22,636 nucleotides of DNA from Micractinium sp. NFX-FRZ (lineage: Eukaryota > Chlorophyta > Trebouxiophyceae > Chlorellales > Chlorellaceae), in NCBI GenBank assembly GCA_029339195.1, contig JAPTJF010000664.1, positions 1 to 22,636 on the forward strand. The letters are read 5' to 3'. The notes under the pieces were generated by a model. That model worked only from the letters and a program-made list of their open reading frames with translations. It searched no databases and was not told where the DNA came from. Shown in pieces: positions 1 to 9,826 of this stretch; within the stretch, counting starts at the first letter, position 1; the number at the start of each line of letters is the position of its first letter. Made by a program: the position numbers and the translations under genes.

Positions 1-19
1 GGGGGGGGGGGGGGGGGGG
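1..19. repeat. G homopolymer at window edge
   Basis: Nineteen consecutive G residues open the window, followed by ordinary sequence. It does not match the plant/algal telomere unit TTTAGGG. It may be a contig-end or sequencing artefact or a genuine homopolymer; the sequence alone cannot decide. Confidence 0.9.
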
Positions 20-54
20 CAGAGTAAACTCGATTTAAACCGGAGCAAAACAAT

Positions 55-2318
55 CTAAGTAAAGGATACAAAAACACCATCCTCATCAACCGGGGTATAT
101 TCAAAGTGCCAGCCACGCATGTACCGCTCCACAAACTTGGCGTACGTGCACACCATCTCCATCTTCAAGCGCTTCACATCTAGCGCGTGCTTTCCTTTGG
201 TTGACAGCAACCAAAACGAGACCAACGAGTGAGGGTATGATGGAGAGTATAGAGACGAGCATACTTATTCCAAGGAACACAATCCCTACAAGTTTGTAAG
301 ATGTGCCACGTTCAACCTTCGTAATCCTTCCCGAGCCACACAACCCCGCCAAACCAAGCATAACGCGTCCCTCACCTTGATGATAATAGTTGTGTCGTTC
401 ACACGATCCACGAGCTTGTCGGTGAACTTGCGCTCCCTATCCCACATGGATTCCCCCTCAACCTCGAACTCTTGAAGCAGGGTGTTTCCCTAAGAAATGG
501 TGGACGGTCAAAAATATCAAGTAGTGAGTGCCCATTGAAAGCCGGTACACAACGCACACTCAGACAACGGGCACATTGTAGACGCGTGGGTTGATGAAAT
601 CAACAGAGGTGTGGACCCCTATGGCGGGGGCCTTCAAGACGAGAAGAACAGAAGCGTCATTAGCGCCTTCGCCCACGTTCCGCAAAATCCCCCCTCCTTC
701 AACGCCCGCGCCGCAACGGCTCCTCGACCCCATCGCTACCCATGTACAACAATCATGGAGCCACCATGCATGTCACCAGCCCACCCCCCCACCTTTGCGT
801 TCCGCCACTTGCTCTTGTAAAGGGCCCACAGGTACGTCTCGGCATCAGTGATGCCCGTGCCTCCTGCACGGCGACCGGGCTTGGCATCTACCCGGCGCAC
901 TCGCTTGCCGCTCGCCCGTGGCCTGCATGAGATGAAGTTGAAGCAAGATTGATGGAGTGAACAATGCTTTCGCAGTCAAGTATGCGATCGGGGAAACGTG
1001 TAACACACGTTGCAAATTCATATAACACAAGAGTCAATACTCCGGCGAAGCTCACCGGGTGGTTGCGGTGGCCACATGGGTGAGCAATGTCGCCACGTCT
1101 TGCGTGGGAACCCCCCGGGTTGGCCGCGTAGTGGCGCCCACGGAAGGCACAAGCCTCCGCATATGGCAAGGTGCCGACGCCGCGGTTGTCGAGGGATCCG
1201 GGCCAGCCCGCAAACCCGGCGCCTCAATGAAGGCGGCGGGTGGCGATGAGGAGGGGCCGCAGGTGTCGGACACTGTTGGGGTGGCCATGGAGCAGCACTC
1301 CTCGAGCTTGATGTTGTTGATGACGATGCCCGTTGGTGGAAAAAGAGCTTCCGGCGGCGGCACAACATTGGCGCGGATGACCATCGAAAAATCCATCTCA
1401 TGAGCGCTCTGGGGAGGGACGGGGTGGGGAGAGATGGGGGTGGGGGGGATTGGCCCGTGGACATCCGTTTTTATGGTCTTCGTGCCAAAATCCGTATTTC
1501 ACAAGGCACCCCCGCCGGCGCCACGACAGCGTATAGATACACTCTTCGTTGACGCCGCCTTGACCATGGCGCCAAGTCAAGCGTAGATTCGAAACGGGGA
1601 AGAACACTTGCCCCTAGCGTCCACCCGGTAAGGGGTTCGTTATAAGGACACACACTTGCGCGGGTTGTTTAACCAACGCGCAATATTGTCTCATTTTGCT
1701 TACTATGTCGCACGCCTAAGCCATGACCGTTGTCCCATGCCCACTCACCGGGTTCTGGAGGGACGGTTCCGCGCGGTCCCCCACTGTAAGAGTGGTCATC
1801 TTGAAACACTTGTACATGCTACCAACGACCTGCAAAAGCAAGTGGAATAATGTAGTACTCAAGACGTTGGGGGACGGGCGCAAGGGCATCTGTGTCCCGG
1901 CTTGCAGCGCCAAGCACCGGCTTACGGCGCCGAACACTAGGCCGGCGCACCGCGGAGGAGCTGCATCGAGTGGCACACCCATGATAAGCTCATGCATGGG
2001 CATCTCAAGCCAAGAGCTAGCGGCATCAGCACAACACGGCTCAAGCCAGGGAGGCACCGAGGTTGAAGCAAAGGGCGGTGCCACCCCACTCGCCGCCGCC
2101 GCCCGGCCGCCCGCCCAAAGTGTGTACAGCCCACACCCAGTCCCAGTATGGTTTTTCAGGGGGACCGGAGTTCATCGTTTTAGAGACCCGCTGCGCTTGT
2201 TTGCACCCCATTGCATCGCCAGGTGATACAGATAGCGCGGGGGCAGGGGAGCTCACCGGCAGGGGGCCTGATCGCGGAGTTGCGGACCTCGGTCGCGCGA
2301 TCGGGACGGCGCATGGCG
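55..2318 (-). CDS. Unidentified multi-exon gene, 3' part well resolved
   Basis: I do not recognise this protein. On the minus strand seven exons join in phase and end at a TAG at 55-57: 1749-1829, 1503-1613, 1056-1408, 793-922, 566-631, 376-489 and 55-189, giving 329 residues. Several junctions are strong: GTGAGT at 1748, GTGAGC at 1055 into TGCAG at 923, and GTGAGG at 375. The donors at 1502 and 565 and the acceptor at 190 are weaker. An upstream exon ends at 1926 with donor GTAAGC, but its 5' border is unclear. A possible first exon, 2257-2318 with ATG at 2314, ends at donor GTGAGC. The C-terminus is charged and aromatic (for example KFVERYMRGWHFEYTP) and reads like a folded domain. The 55-1900 stretch is visibly less GC-rich than the downstream genes, with AT-rich introns. 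It could be a low-expression gene, a transferred gene or a mobile-element ORF. Confidence 0.5.
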
Positions 2319-2559
2319 CTGCAATGGCCACAGGTCGATGGTTACGTTAGGGATTTGCGGGGCAGCCGGGCGGGCGGAGGCCGGGCGACTGATAATTCGG
2401 GCTGATGCGCGAGTAGGCCTGCCCTGCCCCGACGGGAAGGAACCTTTTTTTGTTTGTGGGTTTGTGGAGTGAAGTAGCAGCGGGGAAGGAGAGAAACAAC
2501 GGTGGTTCCAAATGTTTGAGCAGATGTCGCCCACCCCCCACCCGCGCATTGAGGGGGTA

Positions 2560-2648
2560 GGGTGGTGGGGTGACACCACATCTCATACACATGCATCCGC
2601 ACCCAGAGGGGATGTGGGGTGGGGCAACATCATGCCTCACACACATGC
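2560..2648. repeat. Two-copy tandem repeat, about 51-56 bp period
   Basis: Two diverged copies share a G-rich head followed by a tail of the form CTCAYACACATGCATC. The tails end near 2597 and 2651. There is no coding signal on either strand. Confidence 0.5.
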
Positions 2649-2692
2649 ATCTGTAAGTGATATGAAACCGCCGCCGCGGCACCCGACAGCAT

Positions 2693-2710
2693 CTGCTGCC
2701 GCGGCAGCAG
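2693..2710. repeat. 18-nt perfect palindrome
   Basis: The sequence CTGCTGCCGCGGCAGCAG equals its own reverse complement. It lies in a non-coding stretch rich in GCC/GCA triplets and is followed by more CAG triplets. It may be only a by-product of triplet composition. Confidence 0.6.
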
Positions 2711-3330
2711 CAGCTGGGCAGCTAGCTGACTCAGCACACGTCGGAAAATGACAAGGCAACCACGAAACAAAGTAATTCCACCCTCGGCAGGCCAAAGGCG
2801 CAAGTTTTACTCCAAGGCACAGCTCGGTAAAACATGTTCACGCTAAGAAGGCCCCGTTTTCGAAGAACTCGCGGCCCTCGTAGCCGCCTTGTCATCACGC
2901 CGCACGACGATCGGCCTCCCCGTCCCCGCGTCTGCTGCGCGTGCTTCGGTGGCCCAAACACCGCTCTCGGCCGGATGCAAAGGCCCGCCTACTTCGTAGG
3001 GCAGGCCAAAAACTAAGTCAGAATGGCGAGGCCGGCCCGCCTGGCGGCTTAAATCCCCGCGCCAACCCAGGGTCCGTGTGCTAGGAGCCTGCTGCGATCC
3101 TATCTAGATGTGATTCGGCCATGGCAAGGGGTTGCCCAGGCTGTGAGCTCAGTGATGCCCAGCCCTGGGTGAGCTGAGTGATGCCGTGGCTGAGAGACAC
3201 ATGTATGAGGACTTGCCACATACCATAACTCCGCCTGCAGGGTTTCCCATGACTGGTAGATCTGCTAGTATTGATGCAGAGTAGCATGTAGATTGAAGGA
3301 ACGGGGGGAAATGGTAGAGCCGAGGGGGGC

Positions 3331-3984
3331 ATGCCGTCGGGGGCTAGCAGAAAGAAGGCGGCGCCGCCGGGCGCCGCCGCTAGCGGGCTGGATAGTTCGC
3401 AACCCATTGTTGCTAGTGTGGCGGCGCCCAAGAGCCTCCTCCGCCAGCCTAAGCGGTCCCATGTTCATGTAGGCACCGCCATGCCGCCAAAGAAGGTTGC
3501 GGCCCCTACAAGTGCAGAGCCCTCTTTAGCCGGTGTTGCACCATCCCCCAGATTGCCAGCTTCAAGTCATGTGGCGCCTCCGCCATTGAAACATGCGCCA
3601 CTGGTGGGTTGTCTGCCGCCGTCGGTGCCGCCGTCAGTCGGCACCTCACCTCTGCCAGCCCCAGCCATCCTGAAATCTAAAATAAGCATTGGCTGCAAGA
3701 GCTGCCTTGAAAGGCATGTTGCAAAGCATTGCCATGCTGTTGCCGACATGTTGGGCGCCGGCGGAGGCGCATCCAGGCACCAGCCGCTGTTGAGGGCAGG
3801 CAGCGCTGCCGTACACCCCAGCGCACACAAACACCTCCCTGCCATCCTTATGAACCAAAAGCCCTTCCTGGGCACCAGCAACCAGCTGCCCAAGGTCTCA
3901 AAGCCATACATGCGAACATGTGTGGTGTGGGAAGGACACGTTTCCAGGCAGAGCCCTGGAGGCCCCATACCTGCATGTATTTGA
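3331..3984 (+). CDS. Doubtful single-exon ORF, 217 aa, basic and Pro/Ala/Ser-rich
   Basis: This uninterrupted frame starts at the first ATG after an in-frame TAG (3289-3291) and ends in TGA. The product is basic and low-complexity in its first 110 residues. A short Cys/His cluster follows at about 126-140 (CKSC, then HVAKHCH) that could bind a metal. No family is recognised. No introns are needed, unlike the neighbours, and no TGTAA signal was seen just downstream. Long open frames arise by chance in GC-rich DNA, so this may not be a gene. It ends about 100 bp before the oxidoreductase start and could instead be upstream leader or promoter sequence. Confidence 0.3.
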   Translation: MPSGASRKKAAPPGAAASGLDSSQPIVASVAAPKSLLRQPKRSHVHVGTAMPPKKVAAPTSAEPSLAGVAPSPRLPASSHVAPPPLKHAPLVGCLPPSVPPSVGTSPLPAPAILKSKISIGCKSCLERHVAKHCHAVADMLGAGGGASRHQPLLRAGSAAVHPSAHKHLPAILMNQKPFLGTSNQLPKVSKPYMRTCVVWEGHVSRQSPGGPIPACI

Positions 3985-4086
3985 AAGCGCCAGTGCACAA
4001 GCATTTACTTCCACTCGCCTCGTCAGCTCCAGCTCATAGACGGCTGTTGCGATCCATCTATCGGCGTTTGCATCGGCGCACTCCCC

Positions 4087-7000
4087 ATGGCCCACCTGAC
4101 CACGATGCAACCCGCCAGGGCGTCGGCTGTGGCGCAGCTCGCAGTGCCAACCTGCTCGGCCGCTCGGCCGCCTCGTCGGCCCTTTGCCGCGGCGCCGGCG
4201 CACCGGCAGCGCTCCGCACACCGCAGGGCAGCTGTTGTGCGCACGGCAGCGGCAGGGCAGCAGCCTGAGGTGGTGGTGGTCGGCGCCGGCGTGGCGGGGC
4301 TGAACGCCGCCGCCAAGCTGCACGAGGCAGGCGCGTCCTGCTGCCCTGTGCCGGGTTGATGCTCTCTTGCGACTACCTGTCCGACCACAAGCCGCTGTAT
4401 CCATTTCACACAGGGCGAAGCTGAGTTGGGCACATGGCGCAGGTGCTGGGTGCCATCCGCTTCCACCAGCTGTCGCTTCTTCCGCCCCCATCACCTTGCT
4501 CATCCCTCCTTTGCAGGCGTGCGGGTGCTGCTGCTGGAGGCGTCCGATGGCGTGGGTGGCCGGGTGAGTCTGCACGGCCAAGTGCCTATGCCACCTGCGT
4601 GGCCTGCCAACCTCACTGACAACGGCACGCTGTGAAGCGGCCTTCCCACCCGTGAGCTGCTCGCCCCCTCGTGCAGCGCTCTCGCCCGTCTACACTTGCT
4701 GCTGCACCCCGCTCTCTCTGGCTAACTTTGAGCGCGTGCGGCGCCCCTTGCTGCTGACCGTGACATCCCTGCCACGACCTGCATGGCGTGCACCGATGGC
4801 GTCTGGCTGCCCATCCGTCCCCACCGCCCAACCCGCACTCGCAATGTTATGGTTGCATGCTGTTCCCCTCTGGTGGCACACCCCCACCTGCAGGTGCGCA
4901 CTGATGAGATGGACGGCTTCCTGCTGGACAGAGGCTTCCAGATCTTCCTCACCAGCTACCCGGAAGCCCAGGTGGGGATGCAATCATGTTGTGGCATTGC
5001 AGCTGCGGGCGGCACGTGACGCGGTGTGGGGTAGCGGGAGGTGGGGAGGGGAGGGGAGGGAGCGGCTGCTGGCGGGCGGCATCCTACAGTTTCCTCGGCC
5101 GCCGCCCGAGGCACAGCTGGGTGCGGCGGGGGCGGTGTCTTCCTGAGCAGCGGAAGCCCAGGTGGGGCACACCCGGTGTTGCTGACCTTCAAACTGCAGG
5201 CGGCACGTTGGTGTGGTGTGGGGCAGGGTGATGAGGGAGAGGAAGGGCGCCTTCCGCTGGGCTGAGGCGTGTGCATCTTCCTCCGCTGCCACCCTGAGGC
5301 ACTGGCGGGCGGGTGGGTGTGGCGGGGCGGTATCCTGGCGAACCACTGCTGCTGCTGCTGCTGCTTTGAAAGCTCTGCGACACTGCAGGACCCTTGGGGC
5401 TGCATTAGGACATCCCGGCCAGCAAGACATCAACTAGAGCGCCTTGTGCCATTGGAAAGCCACCTACCTGCACCCCGCCCCACCCCGCAGGCTGCGCTGA
5501 ACTACGATGCCCTGGACCTACGCCCCTTCTATGCGGGCGCCCTGGTGCACTTCCAGGGCGGCTTCCACTGCGTGGCGGACCCCGTCAGGTGGGTGCTGCG
5601 CGCACTGTAACTGCCTTAACAGAGGTGGGTGCTGCACGCACTGTAACTGCCTTAACAGAGGTGGGTGCTGCACGCACTGCAACTGCCTTAAAAGAGGTGG
5701 GTGCTGTGCTCATTGCAACTGCCCCAACAGTGGCTGCATCGAGTGGCTGTCCGGTTCAGCAGTGTTCCTTCTGGGTTGGCGTGACAGACCTCGACTTCTT
5801 TGCCACATCCCTGGCCGCCTCACATGCCGTCTGCCACGCATGCCCCCGCCTGCTCCGCCCACTCTTCATGTTGATCCTGCCCCCACCTTTCCTCGACTCT
5901 GGCCCATCCCCCCGCAGGCACCTGGTGGACGGCCTTGCCTCGCTCACCAACCCCATCGGCAGCGTGGGCGACAAGCTGCTTGTGGGGCTGTTCCGCCTGA
6001 AGAGCCTGCTGGGCAGCGTAGACGAGCTGCTACAGGCACCAGAGATGAGCACGCTGCAGCGGCTGCAGGTGGGGCGGGCAGGGGACAACTGTTGCAGGGC
6101 TGGTTGCTGGGGAGGCTGGTGGGGCTGTGCGGGGTGGCAGGGCGCCAGCATCCGGTGGCTATGGTTATGCACCGGGAGCAGGGCACAGCGTGGGAGATGC
6201 AGCTGCTGACGGGGCTATGTTTGTTGGCAGGGTAGAGTTGAGCACGCTGCAGCGGCTGCAGGTGGGGCGGGGCAGCGGAGGGCGGTCAGTTGCGGGTGGG
6301 AGCGGGGGGTGGGCGGGCCATCGCTGCACCTGAACTCGGCTCAAGGCGCCACCTGGGCAGCGCGGATGGCAATCGTGGGCATGAGCACACTTTTAAATGC
6401 TGCATGGATCCCGATGGGCGCTTGTGCTCACACCTCTGCCTCCACCCCCCAGCCACCCTGCACACGCAGCCACACCCACACAGCCACACCCACCTCTGCC
6501 CCCTCCCTCCCACCCACCCCCTACACATACAGTCGGAGGGCTTCTCCCCCGAAATCATCGACCGCTTCTTCCGCCCCTTCCTGGGAGGCATCTTCTTCGA
6601 CCGCTCCCTGGGCACCACCTCCCGCCTCTTCTCCTTTGTCATGCGCATGCTTGCCACGGGTGGGTGGGGTGGGTGGGTGCTGTTGTGGGTGGATGCCGTC
6701 CTTTCAGGAGCGGGGCTGGCGCTGCACCACCTTGCGCCTCTTCCTCTCTGTCATGCGCATGCTGGCCACGGGTGGGTGCCTCCTCCAAGTGTGCCAGCGC
6801 CGGCCTTGGGTGTGTGGGGCAGTGGGTGCAATGCAAGAGGGGGATGGGTACAGGGGGCTTCAGGTGTTGGGCAGTGTGCTTGCTGCCTGGCAAACTCAGC
6901 AGTCACCGACACCCTCCTGCAGACACGCACACAAGGCGCACGCCGACCCGGACGGGAGTCAGGAAGTGGCCGCCTCCCGCCGGCGGGGGCACACACACAC

Positions 7001-9120
7001 ACGTTGTGCACCCAACAACAAGTTGCCCGCCCACACCCAGCCTTGATGAGCACCGGCCACCCTCCCACCAACCTGCTGCCCCTGCAGGTCAGAACTGCCT
7101 GCCCGCCGCTGGCATTGGCGCTGTGTCGGACCAGCTTGCCTCCCGCCTGCCCGCGAGCTCCATCCAGCTCAACAGCCCGGCGGCAGCGGTCGCCAGCAGC
7201 GGCAGCGGCAGCGGCGCCACCGTGACACTCGCAGACGGCAGCAGCATTGCCGCGCAGGCGGTTGTTGTTGCGGTAGAGGGCCCGGAAGCGGCGCGGCTGC
7301 TGGGCCCTGCGCTGCAGGGGGCACCCAGCAAGGCGGCGCCCGGGGTGGGCACCTGCTGCCTGTACTTTAAGGCCGACCGACCCGCACGGTGAGGGCAGCG
7401 CCGGCGACCGCTCAGCGTGTGGTGCCTGCCAGATCAGCATGTAGTGCCAGCTCAGCGCACCCCGCCGCCGTCTGCCGATTTGCGCGCAAGCACACGCTGC
7501 CGCAGGCAGGCTCACCGCCGCTCTGTTGGCACTGCACCCTTCCACCGCTGCGCCCCCTCGCATCGCATGCCGTTCAGCCACCCGGCAAACACCAACGTGC
7601 CTCGCTTGCAGGCCAGGCACCACGCTGTGCCTGGAGGAGCTTCCGGAGCAACCAACATGCGCACTGATGTGCTGCTCACATACTCTTCCCCCCCTCATCC
7701 ACCAGTGCTGCACACACCACCCGCCCGCCCTGCTGTGTCTTGCCTGCAGGCCAGGCAACACGCTGTACCTGGATGGCGAGGGCGCAGGCATCGTCAACAA
7801 CATGTGCTTCGCATCAGAGGTGTCCCCCACCTACGCACCTGCCGGCAAGGTAGGCCAGGCAGGCAGACTTGGAATGAAGCGAGAAGGGCAGGCGCCACCG
7901 CCGACGCTGCGCGCACGATAGCGCGGGCTGGCTGCCTGTGTTGCCTGCACACCTGATGGCCTCCCCTCACCCGGCCCCCTCTGTTTGCCCGCCCCCCTCC
8001 CCGCCCCTTTGTTTTGTTGGGGCTGTACGTCCCCCTCCACGTATCCCCATCCCCTCCTGCCCCTTCCCTCCGGCTCACTGTCCCTTGCCTACGCCTCCTC
8101 CCCTGTGCCCTCCTCTCCATTCCATCCACACCACCACCCCATCCTCCAGCATTACCCAGCCCACACCCTCCACACACCCCTTGCCCCGCACCTCCCCCCT
8201 GCCTACCCCTCGGCACGCTGTCCCCCGTCGCCGCCTCCCAACCGTAGCCAGAACCCTGGACAGCACAGCTGAGCAGCTGCCGTCCAGACCCCACCCCCTG
8301 TCTCGATATCCCCCATGCCTGCTCCCTTCCCCTCCTCGACCACAGACCCTCGTCTCCGTCTCCACCATCGGCACCCTCGACGGCATGAGCGAGCAGCAGC
8401 TGGTGCAGGAGGTGAAGAGCGAGCTGGCCGGCTGGTTTGATGCCGGGGCGGTGGCGGGGTGGGAGCACCTGAGGACGTACCGCATCCCCTTTGCGCAGCC
8501 CAACCAGGTGGGTTAGGAAGGTGTTGGGTGGTGCACTGTTGGCAGAGTGGAGGGGTGATGCATGCTGTTGCAGGGTGGGAGCACCTGCAGACGCAGGGCA
8601 TCCTGTTGTGCCCAGCCCAATGAGGTAGGCGCCTAAGACCGTGTGTGGTGTATTGGTGTGGAGGGCGGGGGGTTGGGGTGCGCTGGGGTGTGGCAGGCGC
8701 ACTTGAGGACGCAGTGCATCCTAACCAGGTGGGTCTTTTGTTGCCGCCTGTAAGCGGCGGACCTGGGTGGCTCTTCAACCGGCAGGTGGAGCAGAGTGCC
8801 CACCCTTGGCATTGTGCTGCCCTAACTACCATCTCTATACCACTTCCCATGCTGCTCGTGGCGGCTCCCGCGCAACAGGGCGATGAAGTGTTCTGCCCTT
8901 GCATCTCCCTGCTGTGCCCGCTGTGCAGGCGCCGCCCACCGACCTCTTCCGCCCCGTCTCCCTGGGTGGCAGCCTCTATGTGTGCGGCGACCACCGCAGC
9001 GCTGCCACGCTTGACGGCGCGCTCAAGAGCGGGCGGCTGGCAGCAGAGGCAGTGGTCAGCGACCTGCGGAAAAGCGGCGGCGTGGCGGCGGCGGCGGTGG
9101 CAGGCACTGCGGCCCAGTGA
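4087..9120 (+). CDS. FAD-dependent amine-oxidase/desaturase-like oxidoreductase, probably plastid
   Basis: Ten exons join in phase to 499 aa: 4087-4330, 4517-4563, 4894-4971, 5491-5588, 5918-6068, 6533-6659, 7088-7388, 7750-7849, 8346-8507 and 8929-9120. Residues 1-55 are rich in Ala, Arg and Ser with almost no acidic residues, like a chloroplast transit peptide. The FAD Rossmann motif VVVVGAGVAGLNAA (62-75) runs on to LLLEASDGVGGRV across exons 1-3. The C-terminal flavin-binding motif is VCGDHRSAATLDGALKSGR near 454-472. Exon 6 encodes a hallmark segment, FFRPFLGGIFFDRSLGTTSR. By family knowledge it belongs with NAD(P)/FAD amine-oxidase-domain proteins related to phytoene desaturase and protoporphyrinogen oxidase. 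I believe plants have a plastid orthologue (Arabidopsis At3g09580-like, from memory). The substrate is unknown. Intron 1 appears to use a GC donor. Six of the nine introns carry copies of an adjacent exon edge. Confidence 0.85.
4331..4516 (+). other. Intron 1 with probable GC-AG splice sites
   Basis: Splicing at CAG|GCGCGT and TTTGCAG|GCGTG joins LHEAG to VRVLLLEAS, which is exactly the family pattern. A GT alternative at 4355-4356 is also in phase but would insert seven residues (ASCCPVP) into the FAD fold. The heptamer GCAGGCG occurs at both intron ends (4327-4333 and 4513-4519). Confidence 0.55.
4941..5318 (+). repeat. Copies of the exon 3 end and donor inside intron 3
   Basis: The exon end and donor CGGAAGCCCAGGTGGGG (4961-4977) recurs identically at 5151-5167, preceded again by an ATCTTCCTC-like stretch. 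A more diverged third copy runs from about 5270 to 5318. Homology continues into the intron, with a GGCGGCACGT block at both 5009-5018 and 5201-5210. Confidence 0.75.
5589..5732 (+). repeat. 36-bp tandem array x4 starting at the exon 4 donor
   Basis: The units are 5589-5624, 5625-5660, 5661-5696 and 5697-5732. Units 1 and 2 differ by one base and later units decay progressively. Each begins GTGGGTGCTG, and units 2 and 3 follow an AGAG, so AG|GTGGGT donor-like sites are repeated. The first unit starts at the GT of the inferred real donor. The array lies within intron 4 (5589-5917). Confidence 0.95.
6046..6271 (+). repeat. 33-bp perfect copy of the exon 5 end and donor
   Basis: The 33 bases at 6046-6078, which span the last seven codons of exon 5 (STLQRLQ) and donor GTGGGGCGGG, recur without mismatch at 6239-6271 in intron 5. 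A TTGGCAG acceptor-like motif just before the copy (6223-6230) would make it a possible micro-exon. Confidence 0.95.
6612..6778 (+). repeat. Copy of the exon 6 end and donor in intron 6
   Basis: The final part of exon 6 and its donor (about 6612-6666) recurs at about 6722-6778. The last 30 bases, encoding VMRMLATG plus the donor, differ at a single position. The offset is 112 bp. Confidence 0.9.
7611..7773 (+). repeat. Copy of acceptor and exon 8 start in intron 7
   Basis: The segment 7611-7635 reads GGCCAGGCAMCACGCTGTRC and onward, like the start of exon 8 at 7749-7773, with two mismatches in 25 bases. Both copies are preceded by a TTGCAG or CTGCAG acceptor. The offset is 138 bp. Confidence 0.9.
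8457..8735 (+). repeat. Three-copy array from the exon 9 end and donor
   Basis: The exon 9 end, GGGTGGGAGCACCTG through the CCAACCAG|GTGGGT donor (8457-8513), is followed in intron 9 by a diverged copy at 8573-8630 ending in GAG|GTAGGC. A shorter copy at about 8698-8735 again ends CCAACCAG-like before GTGGGT. The spacing is about 116-118 bp. Confidence 0.85.
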
Positions 9121-9201
9121 CCTCTGCCAACCCGCGGCGCTTTGCCTGTGTACGTTGCTTGTGATTGATTTTTCTGAGACTGGATGCTGCTGCATTGTCG
9201 A

Positions 9202-9206
9202 TGTAA
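9202..9206 (+). terminator. TGTAA poly(A) signal of the oxidoreductase gene
   Basis: This is the chlorophyte poly(A) motif TGTAA, 82 bases after the TGA stop, in a slightly T-richer 3' UTR. Confidence 0.65.
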
Positions 9207-9601
9207 CCAAGAGGACCCGCCTGTGATGTTGTGGCGGCGCGCTTTGGTGTCCCGGACGAGCATGGTGTCGCATTTCTGCGGCCCTCAATTGGTGGCTTGA
9301 ACTACAGGGAGTTCCCGCAGCCCACCTCCGCCCTATTTGCTTGCTCCGGGACCTGCTCACGGGAGCATCGCCCGGAAGCTCCCCGACTGCCACCCTTCTC
9401 CAACGCTGCCCGGAGCAATTCCCAGGTGCGCACGCGCCCCAGCACGGTCACCGCTGCCCAGCACAGGCGCCAGCCAACCAGAACCCCAGCTTCCCGCCAC
9501 CCGCCGCCGCGGCACCCCTCTGTTCGCCGTGCCGACGCCTTTGCCCCGCCTGCTGCACTGCAGGCCACTTTCACACCTAAGCGCTTCACCGCTCGCTCAC
9601 C

Positions 9602-9826
9602 ATGGCGTTCGAGGTCGTGCTGCCCCAGTCCAGCCCTGCAGCCGCAGCCGCAGCCCAGCTGAATGCGCTAGCTGCCTGTGCACCCACATCCACCGACCAC
9701 AGCCTCACTGGCCTGGGTGGGGAATGGCGGCTGCGACAGCTGGCACCTTCCGACACACCCCCGAGCTCACCAGTCAGCAGGGGGCAGGACACCGCCACGC
9801 AGGGCTGTGTGCCCAAGCGCAGCTGA
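9602..9826 (+). CDS. Doubtful small ORF, 74 aa
   Basis: It starts in a good eukaryotic context (CTCACCATGGCG) and opens MAFEVVLPQSSPAAAAAAQL before turning low-complexity. It might be the first exon of a gene whose other exons I could not find, or chance. No family match is recognised. Confidence 0.2.
   Translation: MAFEVVLPQSSPAAAAAAQLNALAACAPTSTDHSLTGLGGEWRLRQLAPSDTPPSSPVSRGQDTATQGCVPKRS

Larger units (their letters stand above)
2319..3330. other. Intergenic stretch without a supported gene
   Basis: No ORF here has convincing protein character in any frame, and no exon pairs with good splice sites were found. It holds a two-copy tandem repeat at 2560-2648, an 18-nt perfect palindrome at 2693-2710, and a short direct repeat (TGAGCTSAGTGATGCC) near 3143-3185. 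Upstream exons of the minus-strand gene could lie in its left part. Confidence 0.5.

Noticed and set aside
1..19. Telomere at the window start
   Set aside because: It is a pure G run without TTTAGGG-type units.
101..361. 86-codon hydrophobic minus-strand ORF, possible membrane peptide
   Set aside because: The hydrophobic part lies in the inferred intron 190-375. The alternative frame over 55-189 has much better protein character and joins in phase to the upstream exon.
5589..5732. CRISPR-like direct repeats
   Set aside because: The 36-bp units are contiguous with no spacers, they sit in a eukaryotic intron, and no cas genes are present.
6751..7830. 359-codon minus-strand open frame
   Set aside because: It is antisense to oxidoreductase exons 7 and 8, whose plus-strand translation matches a known family; the minus-strand translation does not.
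8203..9393. 396-codon minus-strand open frame
   Set aside because: It is antisense to well-supported exons 9 and 10 of the oxidoreductase. The Arg/Pro/Gly-rich translation is typical of the opposite strand of GC-rich coding DNA.
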